From Brumimicrobium sp041655765 (GTDB taxonomy: Bacteria; Bacteroidota; Bacteroidia; Flavobacteriales_D; Crocinitomicaceae), in assembly GCA_041655765.1 (NCBI GenBank), contig JBBAEU010000010.1:1-64000 (forward strand): DNA of 64,000 nucleotides. The letters run 5' to 3'. The notes beneath the pieces were generated by a model, which searched no databases, was not told where the DNA came from, and was given only the letters and a program-made list of their open reading frames with translations. The position numbers were made by a program, and so were the translations under genes. Positions 27,243 to 36,736 of this stretch are shown here, piece after piece (position 1 is the stretch's first letter; the number at the start of each line of letters is the position of its first letter).

Positions 27243-28148
27243 ATGTCAATTTCTGTTAAACATCTTACAAAATATTACGGAGATCAAGCTGCCGTAGATA
27301 ACATCTCTTTTGAAGCAAAAAATGGAGAGATTCTTGGCTTCCTTGGACCAAATGGCGCAGGAAAATCTACTACAATGAAGATGATTACAAACTTTATTCC
27401 TCCTACTGAAGGGTCTATCGAGGTTTGTGGCTTAGACATCAAAAAAAACTCGCTTGAAGTGCGCCGAAGAATTGGGTATTTACCAGAGCACAACCCAATT
27501 TACCTTGACATGTATGTAAAAGAATATTTGGCATTTGTTGGGAAGATTTATAAAATTAAAAATATAAAAGAACGCGTACAAGAAGTCATTGAACTTGTTG
27601 GATTGCAACGGGAACAGAAAAAAATTACTGGCGCATTGTCAAAAGGATACCGTCAGCGTGTTGGATTGGCTCAGGCTATTATACACGACCCCGAAGTATT
27701 AATCTTAGATGAGCCTACTTCTGGTTTAGACCCAAATCAATTGGTTGAAATTAGGGAATTGATTAAAAGAATTGGCTCGTCAAAAACGGTGATGCTTTCT
27801 ACTCATATCATGCAAGAAGTTGAGGCAATTTGCGACCGTGTAATTATCATTAACAACGGTCGATTAGTGGCAGATGCCAACACACAAGACCTTCAAAACA
27901 GTGAAAAAAGCCAGGTAATCTTTGTAGAGTTTGAATCTGAAGTTTCTAGAAATCAGCTTTCTAAAATACCTCAAGTTCAACAGGTTGAAAAAATCAATGA
28001 TAAAACTTTCTTAATCAAATCATCTGAAAACATCGACCTAAGAAAAACCATCGCCAATTACGCACAAAAGGAAGGTGTTTTGGTTCTTACATTGAGAAAA
28101 GAGGAGAAATCCTTAGAAGATGTTTTTAAAGAATACACAACAAAATAA
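27243..28148 (+). CDS. gldA: GldA, ATP-binding subunit of the gliding ABC transporter
   Basis: A 301-residue ABC ATPase closely resembling GldA in length and sequence. Walker A is GPNGAGKSTT (residues 34-43), the signature is LSKGYRQRVGLAQA, Walker B is VLILDEPTSGLDP, and the H-loop His is in LSTHIMQEVEA. The C-terminal 70 residues form the extra domain seen in GldA. With GldF and GldG it forms a transporter described in gliding motility of Flavobacterium; those partners are not in this window. A generic efflux ATPase is the alternative. Confidence 0.85.
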   Translation: MSISVKHLTKYYGDQAAVDNISFEAKNGEILGFLGPNGAGKSTTMKMITNFIPPTEGSIEVCGLDIKKNSLEVRRRIGYLPEHNPIYLDMYVKEYLAFVGKIYKIKNIKERVQEVIELVGLQREQKKITGALSKGYRQRVGLAQAIIHDPEVLILDEPTSGLDPNQLVEIRELIKRIGSSKTVMLSTHIMQEVEAICDRVIIINNGRLVADANTQDLQNSEKSQVIFVEFESEVSRNQLSKIPQVQQVEKINDKTFLIKSSENIDLRKTIANYAQKEGVLVLTLRKEEKSLEDVFKEYTTK

Positions 28149-28165
28149 GCTTTTCTAATTTAGAC

Positions 28166-29248
28166 TTATTTACGACGGGTTTGATTTTTCCTTAAATTTA
28201 CTAAACGTTTATCTACACGAATCATTCTGTCTAACCACATTTGGTCTTTCTTGTCTTCTACTTTTAAAATGCCTAACTCAAACATTTTTATCATTATCTG
28301 AACTGTATTTAACGCAGCCCCTTTTCTTAAGTTGTCTGCTACAACCCACATGTTTACAGTGTTTTCCTGACTTTCATCACGGCGCAATCGTCCGATAAAA
28401 ACATCATTTTTCCCTTTCGCAAAAAGAGGCATTGGGTAAAGGTTGGCTTCTGGGTTATCTTGTACTTTTACGCCAGGTGTATAATATAAACGCAATCGGA
28501 TGTCTTCCAAAGAAAAATCATTTTCAAAACTCACATTAATCGATTCAGAATGTCCACCTTGCACGGGAACACGAACTGCTGTAGCAGTAACAGCAATGTT
28601 TGGGTCTAAGATTTTATGTGTTTCATTAATGAGTTTCATTTCTTCTTTTGTGTATCCATTTTCTAAAAAAATATCGCAGTGAGGCAAAACATTTTGGTCG
28701 ATTGGGTAAGGATAAACCATTTCTTTTTCTAGTCCCTTTCTTTCATTTTCCATTTGTTTTACCGCCTTTGCCCCTGTCCCTGAAATGGATTGATAGGTAG
28801 AAACAACCACACGTTTTATTGTGTACATTTCGTGAAGTGGTGCCAAAGCAACCAACATTTGAATCGTAGAACAATTTGGATTAGCAATGATAAAATCCTT
28901 CTCTGTTAAAATATCACCATTGATTTCTGGAACAATCAACTTTTTGTCATCGTCCATTCGGAACGCAGAAGAATTATCAATTACCCGACATCCTACATCT
29001 GCAAACTTTGGTGCCCATTTAAGAGAAATTGAGCCTCCAGCAGAAAATAAAGCAACTTCGGGTTGCATTTTTAAAGCATCGTCAAGTGAAACAATTTTAT
29101 ATTCTTTATCATTGAATTGGATTGATTTTCCAACATTTTTCTCCGAGGCAACGGGTATTAATTCAGTTACCGGTATGTGTAATTCTTCCAAAACGTTAAT
29201 CATTTCCTGACCAACCATTCCCGTTACGCCAACAATTGCTAATTTCAT
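28166..29248 (-). CDS. asd: aspartate-semialdehyde dehydrogenase
   Basis: A 360-residue Asd, slightly longer than the usual 330-340. MKLAIVGVTGMVGQEM binds NADP; the catalytic Cys is in IANPNCSTIQM, with YQSISGTGAKAVKQM and VPVQGGHSESI supplying the substrate-binding and general-base residues. It makes aspartate semialdehyde for lysine/diaminopimelate, methionine and threonine, so it also feeds wall synthesis. I chose the ATG at 29248 rather than 29296, because a -7-like element (TATTTTTA, minus, 29260-29267) lies between them and the Rossmann fold begins at this Met. Confidence 0.95.
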   Translation of the reverse strand: MKLAIVGVTGMVGQEMINVLEELHIPVTELIPVASEKNVGKSIQFNDKEYKIVSLDDALKMQPEVALFSAGGSISLKWAPKFADVGCRVIDNSSAFRMDDDKKLIVPEINGDILTEKDFIIANPNCSTIQMLVALAPLHEMYTIKRVVVSTYQSISGTGAKAVKQMENERKGLEKEMVYPYPIDQNVLPHCDIFLENGYTKEEMKLINETHKILDPNIAVTATAVRVPVQGGHSESINVSFENDFSLEDIRLRLYYTPGVKVQDNPEANLYPMPLFAKGKNDVFIGRLRRDESQENTVNMWVVADNLRKGAALNTVQIMIKMFELGILKVEDKKDQMWLDRMIRVDKRLVNLRKNQTRRK

Positions 29249-29318
29249 TTGTTTTTTTGTAAAAATACGGATAATATCGATTATTATTGAAAACAAAAAG
29301 AAAAATTGGTGTAAATGT

Positions 29319-31151
29319 TTAGAATGCTTTTCCTTTTAATTTATTCCAGATTTTTAGAAGAATAATTCCAAAAACAATCATGATCAACATAAATATTGTT
29401 CCTGCCAAGTATTCTCTATAAATAAGTTTGCCAATTCCAAACAGGGCAGAATAAATTACGATTGTTCCAACAATTGTAGCGGCGACTCCATAGGGAACAG
29501 ACCACGGTTCATTAGAAGTAACTACCTTTACATTTTCCTTTTCAGCATCATCTAAAACCTTTTTCCATCCCGGACCTCCTGGTTGGATTTTACGATAGAA
29601 ATCAAACAACACTTGATTGCTCTCTTTTGGTGTTATGTACGTTACGACAATCCAACAAACTGTGGTAACTAACACCAATATTGGATAGCGAAGCCACGAC
29701 TCAAATATTCCAGCTTCTACAATACCATCAATGGATGTTGATCCAAAAAGCCAATCTCCAATAGGGGTAAAACTAAAAAGAATAGAAACAATTCCAGAAA
29801 CAAACATTGCGGTAATTTCGCTCCACGCATTAATTCTCCACCAGAACCAGCGAAGGAGAAAAACAAGTCCTGTTCCTGCACCAAACATTATAATGATATC
29901 GAAAAGTTGTTTTGCATTTTGTAGATATAAAGCAACGAGTGCGCTGATAACCATTAAAATAACTGTCGAAATACGTCCCACATTTACCAACTCTTTTTCG
30001 GAAGCATTTTTATTAATCTGTTGTTTATAGAAATCATTTACGATGTAAGATGAACCCCAATTTAGGTGTGTTGAGATAGTTGACATATAAGCAGCGCCAA
30101 GAGAAGCCAAAACCAGCCCCAATAATCCTGCAGGCAACAAGGTTAACATAGCAGAATATGCCAAATCATGTCCCAATTTACTTTCTTCTACGTTTGGAAA
30201 TGCTGCTTGTAAACTAGCGATATCTGGAAAAACAATTAATGATGCCAACGCTACCAAAATCCACGGCCAAGGTCGTAAAACATAGTGCATCACATTAAAG
30301 AACAAGGTAGCCCCAACAGCATGGTTTTCGTTTTTTGCCGCCAACATTCTTTGAGCAATGTATCCACCACCTCCAGGTTCAGCACCAGGATACCAAGAAC
30401 TCCACCATTGTACAGCAAGAGGAATAATTAAAATTCCTAACAACTGTTCTTTTTCGCTCCAATCTGGAAGAATATCCATTTTATCAATTACATTTTCATT
30501 GGTAAACATCGCTGATAATCCACCAACCTCAGGAAGGTTTACCAAATAAAATGCAGCGGCGATTGCCCCTGCCATTGCCGCAAAAAACAGAATAAAATCT
30601 GTATAAATAACGCCTCGGAATCCTCCAATAGCACTAAACAATACTGTTACTCCGCCAGCAATTAGAACAATATGTATGGACGATGCGCCCAACATCACTT
30701 GTCCAACTTTTATCGCTGCCAAGGTAACGCCAGACATTGCTAAAACATTAAATGCCAATCCCAAGTAAAGAGACCTAAAACCACGGAGGAAACGAGCGGG
30801 TTTGCCACCATATCGGATTTCGTAGAACTCCATATCAGTTTTTACATTCGATTTTCTCCAAAGTTTTGCGTAAATAAAAACAGTAAGAAGTCCTGTCAAA
30901 AGAAACACCCACCAAATCCAATTCCCAGAAACCCCATCACTTCTAACAACATCTGTTACAAAATTAGGAGTATCTGTTGAAAAAGTTGTTGCCACCATTG
31001 AGAAACCTAACAACCACCATGGCATATTTCTGCCAGAAAGAAAATATTCTGTACTACTTTTACCCGATTTTTTAGAAACACCAATACCGACAACGAGAAT
31101 GACGATTAAAAAGACAAAAATTATTAGATAATCTATTGTAGATAATGTCAT
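29319..31151 (-). CDS. Sodium:solute symporter (SSS family)
   Basis: A 610-residue polytopic protein with about 13-14 membrane helices and the SSS opening STIDYLIIFVFLIVILVVG, then TEYFLSGRNMPWWLLG and FSTDTPNF. EPGGGGYIAQRMLAAKN and SAIGGFRGVIYTDFI are further conserved family segments. It should import a sugar, amino acid, nucleoside or similar solute with sodium; the sequence does not say which. A 40-residue membrane protein is encoded 6 bp upstream. Confidence 0.92.
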   Translation of the reverse strand: MTLSTIDYLIIFVFLIVILVVGIGVSKKSGKSSTEYFLSGRNMPWWLLGFSMVATTFSTDTPNFVTDVVRSDGVSGNWIWWVFLLTGLLTVFIYAKLWRKSNVKTDMEFYEIRYGGKPARFLRGFRSLYLGLAFNVLAMSGVTLAAIKVGQVMLGASSIHIVLIAGGVTVLFSAIGGFRGVIYTDFILFFAAMAGAIAAAFYLVNLPEVGGLSAMFTNENVIDKMDILPDWSEKEQLLGILIIPLAVQWWSSWYPGAEPGGGGYIAQRMLAAKNENHAVGATLFFNVMHYVLRPWPWILVALASLIVFPDIASLQAAFPNVEESKLGHDLAYSAMLTLLPAGLLGLVLASLGAAYMSTISTHLNWGSSYIVNDFYKQQINKNASEKELVNVGRISTVILMVISALVALYLQNAKQLFDIIIMFGAGTGLVFLLRWFWWRINAWSEITAMFVSGIVSILFSFTPIGDWLFGSTSIDGIVEAGIFESWLRYPILVLVTTVCWIVVTYITPKESNQVLFDFYRKIQPGGPGWKKVLDDAEKENVKVVTSNEPWSVPYGVAATIVGTIVIYSALFGIGKLIYREYLAGTIFMLIMIVFGIILLKIWNKLKGKAF

Positions 31152-31157
31152 GCCTTC

Positions 31158-31280
31158 TTATTTCTTTTTTCGCCTTTTTTTACGAGAATTTATACTCAAA
31201 AACAAAATTCCAATTCCAAATATTGAAATTAAAATCATAAAACCGAGCAATGCATAATGACTTGCTGTCCAACCTTCCAT
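31158..31280 (-). CDS. 40-residue single-span protein: symporter small accessory protein
   Basis: An ORF of 40 codons on the minus strand, starting MEGWTASHYALLGFMILI, with one membrane helix (about residues 10-30) and a strongly basic tail (RKKRRKKK). It stops 6 bp before the start codon of the sodium:solute symporter. Size, position and layout fit the small accessory proteins annotated next to SSS symporters in other prokaryotes. It probably associates with the symporter in the membrane. The frame is too short for most gene callers, so it may be missing in databases for this strain. Confidence 0.75.
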   Translation of the reverse strand: MEGWTASHYALLGFMILISIFGIGILFLSINSRKKRRKKK

Positions 31281-31409
31281 AATAGCATTTTGAATTTAAT
31301 TTGTCTAAAGTAGAATTTAATTTGAGAAAAACCAATGGAAATTTTGTTTTTTAATTGATACCTTAATCTATAACGCTTCAATTACATCGTTTTTATCATA
31401 AATAAAAGG

Positions 31410-32480
31410 TTAAACCACTTTTTTTTCGATATATTTAGAATTCATTATCCGAACAATTCCCATGTAATCCATTGTAAATTCGACGGCATCTCCTACTTTG
31501 TATTTGTTGATATTATCGCCAATATCGAGTACAATCATATCTGAAGTTGCACCAGCAATGTCGATACTTGAGTCTGTTGTATCAAGATGATCTACATCAA
31601 TATCTAAAATTCCAATATCGATGAGTGCCCTATTGGATGTTTTTCCAATATCATCATCGTCAAAGTCAATGACTTCACCTTCTAAATTTGCGCCCATTTC
31701 TCCGCTTGGCACGATGGGTTTTTCATACAACTCAATGATTTCGGCATATAGTTTGAATACATTCTGTTTCAATGTTTTAAATGGCTTTCCATCATAAACA
31801 TTTGTTCCCATAAACAGTGTTTCTCCAATTCTAAAATGATTAACGCCTTTTGGCAAAATGCCTTGTTCAACCATTGGAATTGTAACTGAAGAGCCTCCAG
31901 AAATAAACTTGATATTACGGTTAAATTTATATTCAACTAGCTGTTTGTATAAACATAATTGAATTAATTTGTCTGAATTAGGTAAAACACCGTAGAGGCA
32001 TGACAAATTGGTCCCGAGTCCAATTACTTCAATGTTTTTAAGTTGAAAAATAGATTCATAGAATTGAATAAAGTCTTCTCTCATTACACCTTCGCGGAGT
32101 TCTCCTAAATCAATCATAATGATGATTTTGTGTGTTTTTCCTTGTTTTTGTGCTTCTTCAGAAAGTTTTTTTATTGTGTATTTGGACGTGTTTAAGCTGA
32201 TATCTGCATGCTTTACAACATCTCTGATTGCACCTTTTGCTGGTGGTTTGATATAAAGTGTTTGAGACTCTGGGTTGATTTCTTTAATTTTTTTTAAGTT
32301 TGATATTCGCGAGTCTGAACAATTTGTAATTCCCAAGTTGATTACCTCTTTAAGGAATAATTTGTTTCCACACAATATTTTGGTTACAGCAGACCATTCG
32401 ATGTTTTTTTCATTAAAAAAATCTGTGAGTTTGTCAAAATTGTGTTTTAGTTTATTTTTATTTAACGTTATATAAGCCAT
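31410..32480 (-). CDS. Alanine/ornithine-racemase family PLP enzyme
   Basis: A 356-residue fold-type III PLP protein of the group that includes ornithine racemase and YhfX. The PLP Lys is K34 in SAVTKILCGNK. MIDLGELREGV, SGGSSVTIP and FRIGETLFMGTNVYDG are the barrel motifs, and the C-terminal beta domain ends at TMDYMGIVRIMNSKYI. It most likely racemises an amino acid (alanine, ornithine or another); this family differs from Alr of wall synthesis. It starts 4 bp after the stop of the acetyltransferase gene, so both are one operon. Confidence 0.85.
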   Translation of the reverse strand: MAYITLNKNKLKHNFDKLTDFFNEKNIEWSAVTKILCGNKLFLKEVINLGITNCSDSRISNLKKIKEINPESQTLYIKPPAKGAIRDVVKHADISLNTSKYTIKKLSEEAQKQGKTHKIIIMIDLGELREGVMREDFIQFYESIFQLKNIEVIGLGTNLSCLYGVLPNSDKLIQLCLYKQLVEYKFNRNIKFISGGSSVTIPMVEQGILPKGVNHFRIGETLFMGTNVYDGKPFKTLKQNVFKLYAEIIELYEKPIVPSGEMGANLEGEVIDFDDDDIGKTSNRALIDIGILDIDVDHLDTTDSSIDIAGATSDMIVLDIGDNINKYKVGDAVEFTMDYMGIVRIMNSKYIEKKVV

Positions 32481-32484
32481 AATT

Positions 32485-32928
32485 TTATTTAATATATCTC
32501 ATTTCGAGATATTTATTTTTAAATCCAATTTTTTCATATAATTTTTTTGCAGGATTATCTGGTTCAACATGCAAAGCAATTGCGCCTTTACAGTTTTGAA
32601 TAGTGGCTTCCATTAGTGATTTTCCTATACCTTTTCCCCGGTGTTGAGCGTGTGTAGCGATATAAACCAAAATATTTTCTGGAATATAACCGCCCATTCC
32701 TGTTTCATTAATTACAGCTGCACCAACAATTTCGTTGTTACTATATGCAGCCAGAACAAAACCGCTTGTTTCTTTTTTGTTTTCATTTAAAGAATAGCAC
32801 ATTGCGTTAGCTATATCTTCTTTTGGATCACCATATTCCTGTAAATACTTGTATAAAAATTGGTTTATTTCTTCAAATTTTTGTGTTGACATTGGACTTT
32901 TATCATCCCATTTTTGGATTTCTATCAT
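32485..32928 (-). CDS. GNAT family N-acetyltransferase
   Basis: A 147-residue GNAT protein. VAAYSNNEIVGAAVINETG and LVYIATHAQHRGKGIGKSLMEATI include the acetyl-CoA pyrophosphate loop (RGKGIG), and NPAKKLYEKIGFKNKYLEMRYI is the usual C-terminal segment. Its substrate is unknown. Direct linkage to the racemase (4 bp) suggests the substrate is an amino acid, possibly the D-product. Confidence 0.85.
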   Translation of the reverse strand: MIEIQKWDDKSPMSTQKFEEINQFLYKYLQEYGDPKEDIANAMCYSLNENKKETSGFVLAAYSNNEIVGAAVINETGMGGYIPENILVYIATHAQHRGKGIGKSLMEATIQNCKGAIALHVEPDNPAKKLYEKIGFKNKYLEMRYIK

Positions 32929-33083
32929 TCAATTTGTTTTTATTGATAATGGGTAATATAACAAAAAAATGAAGAAAAAAGAAGGAAAATGTAAGAAATT
33001 TTGTTAATCAATTATTCAATTTTATTTTTATTTCATAAAACCGCTTAGGCTAAAAGATGACCGTTTAGGATAGTTTAAACAAA

Positions 33084-33755
33084 TTATTTCATCGCTTCAA
33101 TCACAATCACAATTTCTCCCAATGGTTTATTTTCGTTAAAATATTGAATTAATTCAGAGACTGTTCCTCGGTGGTATGTTTCGTGAATTTTAGAAATTTC
33201 TCTTGCCACGCAAATCCTTCTTTCTTTGCCTACAAATTCTTCTATCTCTTTAAGGGCTTTTGGCAACCTGTGTGGCGATTCATAGAGGACGACAGTCCTT
33301 TTTTCTTCTGCGATTGCTTTCCATTTTGTTTGTCTTCCTTTTTTATGAGGTAAAAATCCTTCGAAAACAAAAGAGTCAACGGGAAAACCACTTCCAACAA
33401 TTGCTGGAATAATGGCAGAAGCGCCTGGCAAACAAATCACCTCAATATCACGCCTAATACATTCGCGGATGAGTAAAAATCCCGGGTCAGAAATAGCGGG
33501 CGTTCCAGCATCAGAAACTAAAGCCACAGAATCAGAAGTTTCTATCAATTCAACAATGCTATCTAACGCTTTATGTTCATTGTGAATGTGATAAGACTTT
33601 AAAGGTTGAGAAATATCATAATGTTTTAGAAGATTTCCCGTAGTTCTTGTGTCTTCCGCCAGTACATATTCTACATCCTTTAAAATCCTTAAAGCTCTTA
33701 ATGTAATATCTTCCATATTTCCAATCGGCGTTGGAACCACGTACAATTTGCTCAT
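33084..33755 (-). CDS. rsmI: 16S rRNA (cytidine-1402-2'-O)-methyltransferase
   Basis: A 223-residue tetrapyrrole-methylase fold protein matching RsmI. VPTPIGNMEDITLRALRIL, LAEDTRTTGNLL, HNEH, LVSDAGTPAISDPGFLL and LPGASAIIPAIVGSGFPVDSF are characteristic, with YESPHRLPKAL later. It lacks the small C-terminal extension seen in some RsmI, giving a shorter protein than E. coli (286). It methylates C1402 of 16S rRNA in the P site. It starts 3 bp after the RDD gene stop. Confidence 0.95.
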   Translation of the reverse strand: MSKLYVVPTPIGNMEDITLRALRILKDVEYVLAEDTRTTGNLLKHYDISQPLKSYHIHNEHKALDSIVELIETSDSVALVSDAGTPAISDPGFLLIRECIRRDIEVICLPGASAIIPAIVGSGFPVDSFVFEGFLPHKKGRQTKWKAIAEEKRTVVLYESPHRLPKALKEIEEFVGKERRICVAREISKIHETYHRGTVSELIQYFNENKPLGEIVIVIEAMK

Positions 33756-33758
33756 TAT

Positions 33759-34559
33759 TTATCTTGTTAAAACAACATATTCATTCAGAATAGTTTCCAA
33801 AAACTTCATCTTTTTAGGTGGTGGACTCTCCAGTTTTAAGTCTTCTGCAATTTTATCTGCCAATTGAATCGCCAAATCTTTAGACTCCTGATTTCGATAT
33901 GTTTTTACTCTATTAATCACATTTTTTACAAGCATCATGTCCTCGTCTGTATAAATCGTAATTTCTGGATATTCAGCTGTGAACCCCTCTTGGCTTTTCA
34001 TTGCGAGAATATCACTAACAGAGTAGTGTGTTGTAGGTTTTATCTTTAAAACAACTGTGTTTGCCATAAAATCGCCAATACGTTGATTTTTTAAAGAGAT
34101 AGAACCAATTAATGTATCGAAGAAGAAGGAGGAAAACAAAAAGATTAAACCAAGTCCTTCCATAGCAAAAAGTATAAAATATACTTCCATCGGTCGGAAC
34201 AACCATCTGGTAAAATAATCTTTAAAAGAAGCATTCTCTCCATTTGATTTCATAACCCTTAATCCCAATAATCTCTTTCCAATCGTTTGACCTTTAAATA
34301 AAAATTCTGTTAAGGGTGTGTAAAGTATAAAAGGCAAAAACACGATGAAAACAAACATAAACAGCCATATATCATAACTTCTTGGGTCGAAAACATCAAA
34401 ACTTCGTGCAAATCCAAAAGTAAGTATGAGAATCATTATATAAAAATAAATCCCCATAAAGATTACGTCTATGAATGTGGCTAAGAGGCGTTGACCAATA
34501 GTAGCCAATTCAACTTCAATGGGAACATTTTGATCTGTTGTAAGAAGCAACTTTTGCAT
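33759..34559 (-). CDS. RDD family membrane protein
   Basis: A 266-residue protein with an RDD domain in residues 12-170: ATIGQRLLATFIDVIFMG has the Arg and first Asp, GQTIGKRLLGLRVMK the core motif, and NQRIGDFMANTVV the last Asp. Three to four membrane helices are followed by a soluble C-terminal part of about 90 residues. RDD proteins have been linked to ion transport, but function is mostly unknown. A -7 element ends 4 nt before the ATG, and rsmI is in the same operon. Confidence 0.88.
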   Translation of the reverse strand: MQKLLLTTDQNVPIEVELATIGQRLLATFIDVIFMGIYFYIMILILTFGFARSFDVFDPRSYDIWLFMFVFIVFLPFILYTPLTEFLFKGQTIGKRLLGLRVMKSNGENASFKDYFTRWLFRPMEVYFILFAMEGLGLIFLFSSFFFDTLIGSISLKNQRIGDFMANTVVLKIKPTTHYSVSDILAMKSQEGFTAEYPEITIYTDEDMMLVKNVINRVKTYRNQESKDLAIQLADKIAEDLKLESPPPKKMKFLETILNEYVVLTR

Positions 34560-34563
34560 TTTT

Positions 34564-34571
34564 CAAAAATA
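34564..34571 (-). promoter_or_regulatory. RDD-rsmI promoter, -7 element very close to start codon
   Basis: On the minus strand TATTTTTG, a full match to TAnnTTTG, separated from the ATG at 34559 by only 4 nt, which predicts a leaderless or near-leaderless mRNA. Confidence 0.5.
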
Positions 34572-34660
34572 CATAATTTCATTTTAATTAACCCAGTGTA
34601 CATTTAAAAAAGATTCTTCAAACTACTTCATTCAGAATCAATAGATGTTTTTAGCCTGAG

Positions 34661-34689
34661 TTTGATTAAAGAGAAAAGTCTTATCTTTG
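34661..34689 (+). promoter_or_regulatory. Promoter of the two-component operon (both elements)
   Basis: TTTG at 34661-34664 and TATCTTTG at 34682-34689 with a 17-nt spacer fit the Bacteroidota promoter well. The ATG at 34695 follows the -7 element by 5 nt, so transcription should begin at or near the start codon. The promoter also rules out the earlier in-frame ATG at 34662. Confidence 0.65.
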
Positions 34690-34694
34690 TATCT

Positions 34695-35375
34695 ATGAGG
34701 GTTTTGGTTATAGAAGATGAAGCTACACTTAATAAAAACATCTGCGAAGCATTAATAGCTGAAGGATTCATTATTGAAAGTGCATTTGATGGTTTCTTAG
34801 CGGCAAGGCTTCTAAAAAAGGAGTCATACGATTGTGTAATAATGGACGTCAACTTACCAAAGAAAAACGGTTTTGATTTGTGCAAGGAATTTAGGGAATA
34901 TGATTCTCAAACGCCTGTTCTTATGCTTACGGCATTTGATGAGCTCGAAGACAAAATTAAAGGATTTGACAGTGGCGCAGATGATTATCTCACCAAACCT
35001 TTCTTTATGAAAGAATTGGTTATGCGCGTAAAATCTCTGATTAAAAGAAGTCGAAACAAAATCAACAATTCCAAAAAGTTTGTAAAAACCTCCGATGTTA
35101 TCATAAACACATCTCAAAAAAAGGTATTAAGGCAAAACCAAGAAATCAAACTTACGCCAAGAGAGTATCAAATTCTCTTAAAACTTTGTGAAAATCCTGG
35201 AGAAATTGTATCAAAAAACGATTTAATAAAAGAGATTTGGGGAACATCACTCGATATTAATACAAACACCATTGAGGTGTATGTGAATTTTTTAAGAAAC
35301 AAAGTTGACAAACCATTCGGGAAGAATTCCATCAAAACCAAAATCGGTTATGGATATTATTTTGATACAGAATGA
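34695..35375 (+). CDS. OmpR-family response regulator
   Basis: A 226-residue two-domain regulator. The receiver domain (1-120) has the acidic pair ED at residues 7-8, the phosphorylated Asp D51 in VIMDVNLP, and the Lys in DDYLTKPF. The winged-helix DNA-binding domain (about 130-226) shows LTPREYQILLKLCENPGEIVSKNDL and TIEVYVNFLRNKVDKP. It is paired with the histidine kinase downstream (4-bp overlap) and stands before a TolC/RND efflux operon, which it probably controls. Confidence 0.93.
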   Translation: MRVLVIEDEATLNKNICEALIAEGFIIESAFDGFLAARLLKKESYDCVIMDVNLPKKNGFDLCKEFREYDSQTPVLMLTAFDELEDKIKGFDSGADDYLTKPFFMKELVMRVKSLIKRSRNKINNSKKFVKTSDVIINTSQKKVLRQNQEIKLTPREYQILLKLCENPGEIVSKNDLIKEIWGTSLDINTNTIEVYVNFLRNKVDKPFGKNSIKTKIGYGYYFDTE

Positions 35376-36736
35376 AAATAAGAAATAAAACACTCATTTA
35401 CTTTTCAAGCACCGTGATTTTGATTTCCGCCGTGTCACTTGCCATTATTTTTATTTTGTTTTCAGCACACCGTGAAGAAGAATTTCAACAACAACAATAC
35501 TCCAAAATTAAACATACCATCGGACTCATTGATGAGTTTAATAAAATAAGCGCAGAAGTTTCTCTATTACTTGACAAACAAGACATTCACGACTTCTATG
35601 ACGAAAAAATGTTAATTTATGACCACAATAAAAACCTCATCTTTTCCAGTATTGACAGTCTTGACATTTTAAAAGCTAGTTCGACGCTTAACAAGCTGTC
35701 TGTTTCAAACGACTGGATTGAAACTAAAGAAAATGGATACGATTTAATCGGGGTTTATGTAGAAAACAACAACAAAGGTTATTATGGTGTCAGTAAAGCG
35801 TACGATTATTTTGGTTACTCAAAAAAGGATTTCCTTCAAAATGTACTCATTGGAATCTTTATCGCCATTGTTGTGATTGTTGTCTTAATTTCTCTATACT
35901 TGTCCAACATTATTTCTAAACCAATTTCAGAATTAACAAAAAAAATTGGAGATTACGACCTTAGCAAAGAAAATAATGGACCTTTGACGTTTAAAACCAC
36001 AACTACCGAATTAAAAAACCTTACCGATAAATTTAATGAACTTATAAAGCGAACAAACGATGCTTTTCTTTTTCAAAAACACAGTATTCAGCATATTTCT
36101 CACGAGTTAAAAACCCCCATTGCTATTCTGGTTTCTGAACTTGAGAAAATTGAAAAACAGAATGATATAAAAATTGTAAAATCAGAAATTCATCAACAAA
36201 TTCAAAAAGCAAAGTCACTTGGAAACATCATCAATGTATTGCTTCAAATTTCAAAAATACAGGCAGGACAAGAAATTGCTAAAACATCCGTTCGAATTGA
36301 TGATATTGTTTTTAATTGTGTTTCGGAGCTAAACACGTTGTATCCTGACTTTAATTTTGAAGTGAATTTTATTCCCCATAATTTTGATGAAAATGTGCTA
36401 AACATAAATGCGAACGAAGGTTTGTTCAAACAAGCATTTTTGAATTTACTTTTAAATTCCATCCATTATTCAGATAACAAAAAAGCAAAAATCACATTCA
36501 ATGATACCTCAAACGGTTTGGTTGTTCTTATTTCTAATACGGGAAAAACTATTCCAGATAATGAACAAAGGTTTTTGTTTTCCCATTTTTTTAGAGGAGA
36601 AAACTCCAAAAATCATCAGGGCTTTGGATTGGGATTAGTGCTTTCACAAAGAATTTTTTCTATTCACAACGCCACAATTAAATATCATTCAAGTGGAAAC
36701 GCAGAAAACATTTTCCTTGTGAAGTTTTTAAATTAA
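35372..36736 (+). CDS. Sensor histidine kinase
   Basis: A 454-residue membrane kinase. Two membrane helices (about 8-30 and 160-182) bracket a periplasmic sensor of about 130 residues with no known fold. A short linker leads to the dimerisation domain with H244 in HISHELKTPIA. The ATPase domain has the N box NLLLNSIHYS and GFGLGLVLSQRI; the first G box reads ISNTGKTI, with Asn at the usual Asp, a variant often seen in this kinase subgroup. It overlaps its regulator by 4 bp and probably senses metal or envelope stress, judging by the adjacent efflux genes. Confidence 0.92.
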   Translation: MKIRNKTLIYFSSTVILISAVSLAIIFILFSAHREEEFQQQQYSKIKHTIGLIDEFNKISAEVSLLLDKQDIHDFYDEKMLIYDHNKNLIFSSIDSLDILKASSTLNKLSVSNDWIETKENGYDLIGVYVENNNKGYYGVSKAYDYFGYSKKDFLQNVLIGIFIAIVVIVVLISLYLSNIISKPISELTKKIGDYDLSKENNGPLTFKTTTTELKNLTDKFNELIKRTNDAFLFQKHSIQHISHELKTPIAILVSELEKIEKQNDIKIVKSEIHQQIQKAKSLGNIINVLLQISKIQAGQEIAKTSVRIDDIVFNCVSELNTLYPDFNFEVNFIPHNFDENVLNINANEGLFKQAFLNLLLNSIHYSDNKKAKITFNDTSNGLVVLISNTGKTIPDNEQRFLFSHFFRGENSKNHQGFGLGLVLSQRIFSIHNATIKYHSSGNAENIFLVKFLN

